A DNA stretch of 16,148 nucleotides from Methylotenera_A sp031379885. Its GTDB lineage: Bacteria; Pseudomonadota; Gammaproteobacteria; Burkholderiales; Methylophilaceae. This document shows positions 13,463-16,148 of the stretch, in pieces. Within the stretch, counting starts at the first letter, position 1; each line of letters starts with the position of its first letter. The stretch lies in NCBI GenBank assembly GCA_031379885.1, contig JANNFN010000147.1, positions 1 through 16,148 of the forward strand. Direction: 5' to 3'. A program made the translations under genes and the position numbers. A model generated the notes under the pieces. That model ran no database searches. It was not told the DNA's origin and saw only the letters and a list, made by a program, of their open reading frames with translations.

Positions 13463-14966
13463 GTGCCACAAACCTTTTAAACAGATTTTAAGCACAATTT
13501 GTTTGTTATTGATTTGCTTGCAGACTGAAGCTGCTGTTGATGCCTGCTCTGTAGCTAGTTCAACAAATCCTAATGTCAATGACGGCGGAATGGGAGGCAC
13601 TGGGGTTATTGCAAATGGTGGACTTGGCGGCACAGGTATTAAAACTGAAGGTGGGCTTGGTGGTACAGGCATCACTGCTGAAGGCGGCTTAGGTGGTACA
13701 GGGATAATTGCAAACGGCGGCCTAGGCGGCACGGGTGTATCTACTGAGCACGGTGGGATGGGTGGTACGGGGGATGTTATAGTTGGGGCATTATTACCCA
13801 ATGATAGCCAAGGTGGCGTTGCTATAGTGGGCGTGGTAACGGGCTTTGCAAGTGTTTGCGTCAATGGCGAAGAGGTACACTATAACTCGAAAACACCAGT
13901 GTTTGATAATGGTAAAGCTTCTAAACTTTCTAATTTGGCGACTGGCCAAATGGTGATGTTAAAGGCTGATAGAGTTAATGACAAACTGCAAGCACGTGCT
14001 ATCGGCATGTTTGATGCAGTTGCTGGGCCAATTGATAAATTGGATATTAAAAATCTCCAAATGGAAGTGATGGGTCAAACGGTTCAGCTCGATCAAATGA
14101 CCATGCAACAAATGCGCGCATTAGATTCTGGAGCAACGGTGCGTGTGAGTGGTCATCGCCAAGATAATGGCGAGATAGTTGCCACAAAAGTGGGAATTAC
14201 AAGTAGAAACAGTGCAGCTAACACGGTAGGTATTGTTACCAGCGTTAATGCCGATGGTTTCGTAGTGAACGGCACAAGAGTGAACATGGAAAATAAAACG
14301 CAACTTGGCAAAGTCAAAGTGGGTAGTGAGATTCATGTTGATGGCGCTTGGAACGGTAATGCGCTAAAAGCCAACCATTTTGAATCACAGCCGATTCGCA
14401 ATATGTTGAACCGCGCGGATAGTGCCATTATGGAAGGCTTTGTACGTATCAATGCAAATAATACGGTTAATCTATCGGGCACTGAAGTTATACTTTCTAA
14501 AGTTAAAACCAGCTTCAAGAGCATTGTGGGCGCGAATGGAAAAGTGGTGAAAATTGAAGTGCGCCGCGACAGCAAAGGCGAGTTGAGTTTGGATAAGCTA
14601 GAAGAAAGAAAAGGTAAGTTGTTTAATAAGCACGGCCATCTTGTAAGTGAAAATGGTGGTGACGGAGATGACAATTCTGGACAAGGCTCGAACAGCTCTG
14701 GAAAAGACACTTCTGGCAACTCTGATTCTAACTCAGGTTCTGGGTCATCAAATTCAGGCTCAAGTGGTTCAAGTGGCTCAAGTGGTTCAAGTGGCTCAAG
14801 TGGCTCAAGTGGTTCAAGTGGAAGAACGAGCGGTAGTAGTACATCAGGCAGCTCAAGAGGAGGCTCGTCAGGAGGTAGCGGACACACAAGTGGCGGAAGT
14901 GGTAGTACTTCGGGGGGCTCTGGTGGTTCAAGTGGAGGCGGCTCAAGCGGCGGTAAACATAAATAA
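13455..14966 (+). CDS. Secreted DUF5666 protein with GGLGGTG repeats and a Ser/Gly tail
   Basis: The 503-residue protein starts with an export signal (K6, then ILSTICLLLICLQTEA). Residues 44-106 hold six GG[LM]GGTG blocks at a period of 11 (44, 55, 66, 77, 88, then 100). Residues from about 124 to 400 are several beta-rich DUF5666-type modules (GVVTGFASVCVNGEEV, AGPIDKLDIKNLQMEVMG, VGIVTSVNADGFVVNG, EGFVRINANNTVNLSG). The last ~90 residues are almost only Ser, Gly, Asn and Asp, ending GGKHK. ATG at 13455 is chosen because AAGGAAG lies 9 nt upstream and the signal peptide follows at once; an ATG 20 codons earlier would sit inside DUF6502 and spoil the signal. Function of DUF5666 is unknown; a surface or periplasmic structural role is inferred. 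C31 and C135 could pair. Confidence 0.85.
   Translation: MTRCHKPFKQILSTICLLLICLQTEAAVDACSVASSTNPNVNDGGMGGTGVIANGGLGGTGIKTEGGLGGTGITAEGGLGGTGIIANGGLGGTGVSTEHGGMGGTGDVIVGALLPNDSQGGVAIVGVVTGFASVCVNGEEVHYNSKTPVFDNGKASKLSNLATGQMVMLKADRVNDKLQARAIGMFDAVAGPIDKLDIKNLQMEVMGQTVQLDQMTMQQMRALDSGATVRVSGHRQDNGEIVATKVGITSRNSAANTVGIVTSVNADGFVVNGTRVNMENKTQLGKVKVGSEIHVDGAWNGNALKANHFESQPIRNMLNRADSAIMEGFVRINANNTVNLSGTEVILSKVKTSFKSIVGANGKVVKIEVRRDSKGELSLDKLEERKGKLFNKHGHLVSENGGDGDDNSGQGSNSSGKDTSGNSDSNSGSGSSNSGSSGSSGSSGSSGSSGSSGSSGRTSGSSTSGSSRGGSSGGSGHTSGGSGSTSGGSGGSSGGGSSGGKHK
13584..13772 (+). repeat. 33-bp coding repeats (GG[LM]GGTG units)
   Basis: Six units, five at exactly 33-bp spacing and the last after 36 bp, encode the GG[LM]GGTG blocks. 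The bases vary at third positions, so the array is old or kept for its protein sequence. Confidence 0.85.
14757..14819 (+). repeat. Seven tandem 9-bp units (GGYTCAAGT)
   Basis: GGCTCAAGT and GGTTCAAGT alternate for seven units without interruption, encoding Gly-Ser-Ser repeats in the DUF5666 protein tail. Unit gain or loss stays in frame, so the tail length can vary between strains. Confidence 0.9.
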
Positions 14967-14984
14967 CTAAGAAAGTGAATAACT

Positions 14985-15860
14985 GTGAAAAATATTAAAA
15001 AACTTCTTTTAGCTGTAGCATTTATATCGACAAATGCATTCGCAGATGGATTTTCTGCTTCAGTTGGTGGTGATTATTCAAGGGGCGATTATGGCACCAG
15101 CGAATCAACCAATGTGTTTTATGTGCCATTTACGGCAAACTACGAAACAGGTGCCTTTACATATAGTTTGACTGTGCCTTGGATTAGGGTTAATGGTAAT
15201 GGTGATGTGGTTCCAGGTGCCTTTGGAGGTGCAGGAGGCGGTGGAAGCGGAGGCGGGGCTGGTGCGTTTGGATGTGCTGGCGATAATCGTAAAGGTGCAA
15301 GCAAGCCAGAAGATAGCGGCCCATGTGCTGGTACAGGCATAACTACCACAACAACCACAACCAAGACAAGAAGCACAGAATCTGGCTTAGGCGATATTAT
15401 TGCGGGCCTTACTTATACCGCCTTCGATGGAGGCGATGCAGGGTTTGTGGTGGATTTAAGCGGTCGTATTAAGTTTGCTACTGCTAGCGAATCTAAAGGC
15501 TTGGGTTCAGGTAAAAATGATTATGCAGTTCAGGTTAATGTTGATAAAAACTTTAATGGCCCCTATACCTCAGTTGGCCTAGGCTACAAATGGGTTGGCG
15601 AGCCAAGTGGTGTAAATTATGATAATGTAGTATTTGGTTCATTGGGTGGCGGTTATAAGTTTTCTAAGGACACCACTTTGGGCGTTTCTTACGAATGGGC
15701 GACTGCTGCAGTGGATGGCGCAGACCGTCCTCAAGCGCTGTCAGTTTATGCATCGCATCGCATCAACGATCGCTATAAGCTAAGTGGATGGCTGTATACA
15801 GGCATAAGTGACGCCAGCCCTGATGTTGGCGGTGGTGCAAATCTAAGCTATTACTTTTGA
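14985..15860 (+). CDS. Predicted outer-membrane beta-barrel protein (transporter-like)
   Basis: This 291-residue protein has a signal peptide at 1-20 (KNIKKLLLAVAFISTNAFA, cleavage after AFA) and alternating beta strands rich in Tyr, Gly and Thr, ending LSYYF with the terminal Phe that outer-membrane barrels use for assembly. The ESGLGDIIAGLTY segment resembles outer-membrane proteins placed in the phenol-degradation meta-pathway/transporter family; that is my recollection and the substrate is unknown. Residues 78-130 are an unusual insert: a Gly-rich run, Cys97 and Cys114, and seven consecutive Thr, probably a long surface loop. The start is GTG, with AAGAAAG upstream, 18 nt after the DUF5666 stop, so it is likely co-transcribed with DUF6502 and DUF5666. 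No terminator is visible in the 150 nt before pqqA. Confidence 0.8.
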   Translation: MKNIKKLLLAVAFISTNAFADGFSASVGGDYSRGDYGTSESTNVFYVPFTANYETGAFTYSLTVPWIRVNGNGDVVPGAFGGAGGGGSGGGAGAFGCAGDNRKGASKPEDSGPCAGTGITTTTTTTKTRSTESGLGDIIAGLTYTAFDGGDAGFVVDLSGRIKFATASESKGLGSGKNDYAVQVNVDKNFNGPYTSVGLGYKWVGEPSGVNYDNVVFGSLGGGYKFSKDTTLGVSYEWATAAVDGADRPQALSVYASHRINDRYKLSGWLYTGISDASPDVGGGANLSYYF

Positions 15861-16010
15861 CATTAGGCTTGCATCATGAATTTACTTAGGCTTTATTCGG
15901 TATCTTAGCAGTGTTGTACGCTCAAAATAGGGCGCATGATTCGTATCACGTTGAAGCACTAGTAACTAAGCAACAACGAACTTAATAATATAACTTAAAG
16001 GATATTGATC

Positions 16011-16082
16011 ATGTGGACTAAACCAGCAGCTACTGAAATGCGTTTTGGCTTTGAAGTTACAATGTACGTAATGAACAAATAA
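16011..16082 (+). CDS. pqqA: PQQ precursor peptide PqqA
   Basis: The 23-residue peptide MWTKPAATEMRFGFEVTMYV-MNK has the conserved Glu15 and Tyr19 in E-V-T-M-Y that PqqE cross-links to start pyrroloquinoline quinone synthesis; its length is normal for PqqA. AAAGGAT lies 8 nt upstream of the ATG. PQQ is the cofactor of periplasmic methanol and other dehydrogenases, which fits a methylotroph. pqqB and the rest would lie beyond the right edge. The gap 15861-16010 has no further gene; its last part is AT-rich (AATAATATAA at 15984-15993) and may hold the promoter, but no clear -35 is seen. Confidence 0.97.
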   Translation: MWTKPAATEMRFGFEVTMYVMNK

Positions 16083-16103
16083 TTAACATTTACGTTAATA
16101 ATT

Positions 16104-16133
16104 AAAAAGGCTGCCGTAAGACAGCCTTTTTTT
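16104..16133 (+). terminator. Intrinsic terminator right after pqqA
   Basis: GGCTG (16109-16113) and CAGCC (16122-16126) pair around an 8-nt loop, extended by five A before and seven T after (AAAAAGGCTG / CAGCCTTTTTTT). It lies 21 nt after the pqqA stop. A second weak hairpin (ATTAAC 16082-16087, GTTAAT 16094-16099) comes first. Partial read-through would let pqqA be made in excess over downstream pqq genes. Confidence 0.85.
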
Positions 16134-16148
16134 GTGAAAAAAGTTGTC

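Noticed and set aside
13584..13772. CRISPR-like array, from regular 33-bp spacing
   Set aside because: The units are coding, contiguous and diverge at third positions; there are no unique spacers.
13265..13864. Minus-strand open frame rich in VPPxPP repeats opposite the DUF6502/DUF5666 junction
   Set aside because: It is the antisense of the GGxGGTG repeats; no ribosome site, and it spans two real genes on the other strand.
14333..14887. Minus-strand open frame with EPLEPL repeats
   Set aside because: It is the antisense reading of the Gly-Ser-Ser 9-bp array, a composition effect.

Overview
The window looks like the chromosome of a moderately AT-rich betaproteobacterial methylotroph, most likely Methylophilaceae (Methylotenera/Methylophilus-like). 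This is inferred from three things: a complete 23-codon pqqA at the right end (precursor of PQQ, the cofactor of periplasmic methanol dehydrogenases), the gyrA-serC-serA-pheA-hisC-aroG order, and DUF6502/DUF5666 genes. No rRNA, tRNA, CRISPR array or insertion sequence is visible.

Left part (1-3374, minus strand): a partial gene running off the left edge encodes a Cys/His-rich HNH-like protein. Next to it is a three-gene redox cluster, read right to left: a short rubrerythrin, a (Fe-S) oxidoreductase with two 4Fe-4S motifs and CCG-type domains, and a DUF3501 protein. The gaps in this cluster carry long, perfect or near-perfect hairpins, plus one imperfect palindrome of a kind I recall as dispersed in many bacteria. 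The divergent gap between rubrerythrin and gyrA (3375-3686) is very AT-rich and holds two more perfect inverted repeats.

Middle (3687-11973, plus strand): gyrA, then serC, serA, pheA, hisC and aroG in one direction with short gaps (34, 76, 37, 9 and 22 nt). The five metabolic genes cover serine synthesis from 3-phosphoglycerate, the first committed step of the shikimate pathway, and the chorismate-to-phenylpyruvate branch with an aminotransferase. The SerA is a short ACT-domain form in which the usual catalytic Glu is not visible.

Right part (12004-16148): a minus-strand gene for a small secreted protein made of three AREA[ST]E[AG]PRGAD repeats stands divergent from a plus-strand set: a DUF6502 protein, a DUF5666 protein with a GGLGGTG repeat region and a Ser/Gly tail, and a predicted outer-membrane beta-barrel protein. 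Their shared 166-bp promoter region carries three phased 17-bp palindrome-like sites around TCCCGT. This is the best candidate for an undescribed system: a regulated cell-envelope or secreted module directly upstream of pqqA. pqqA is followed at once by an intrinsic terminator.
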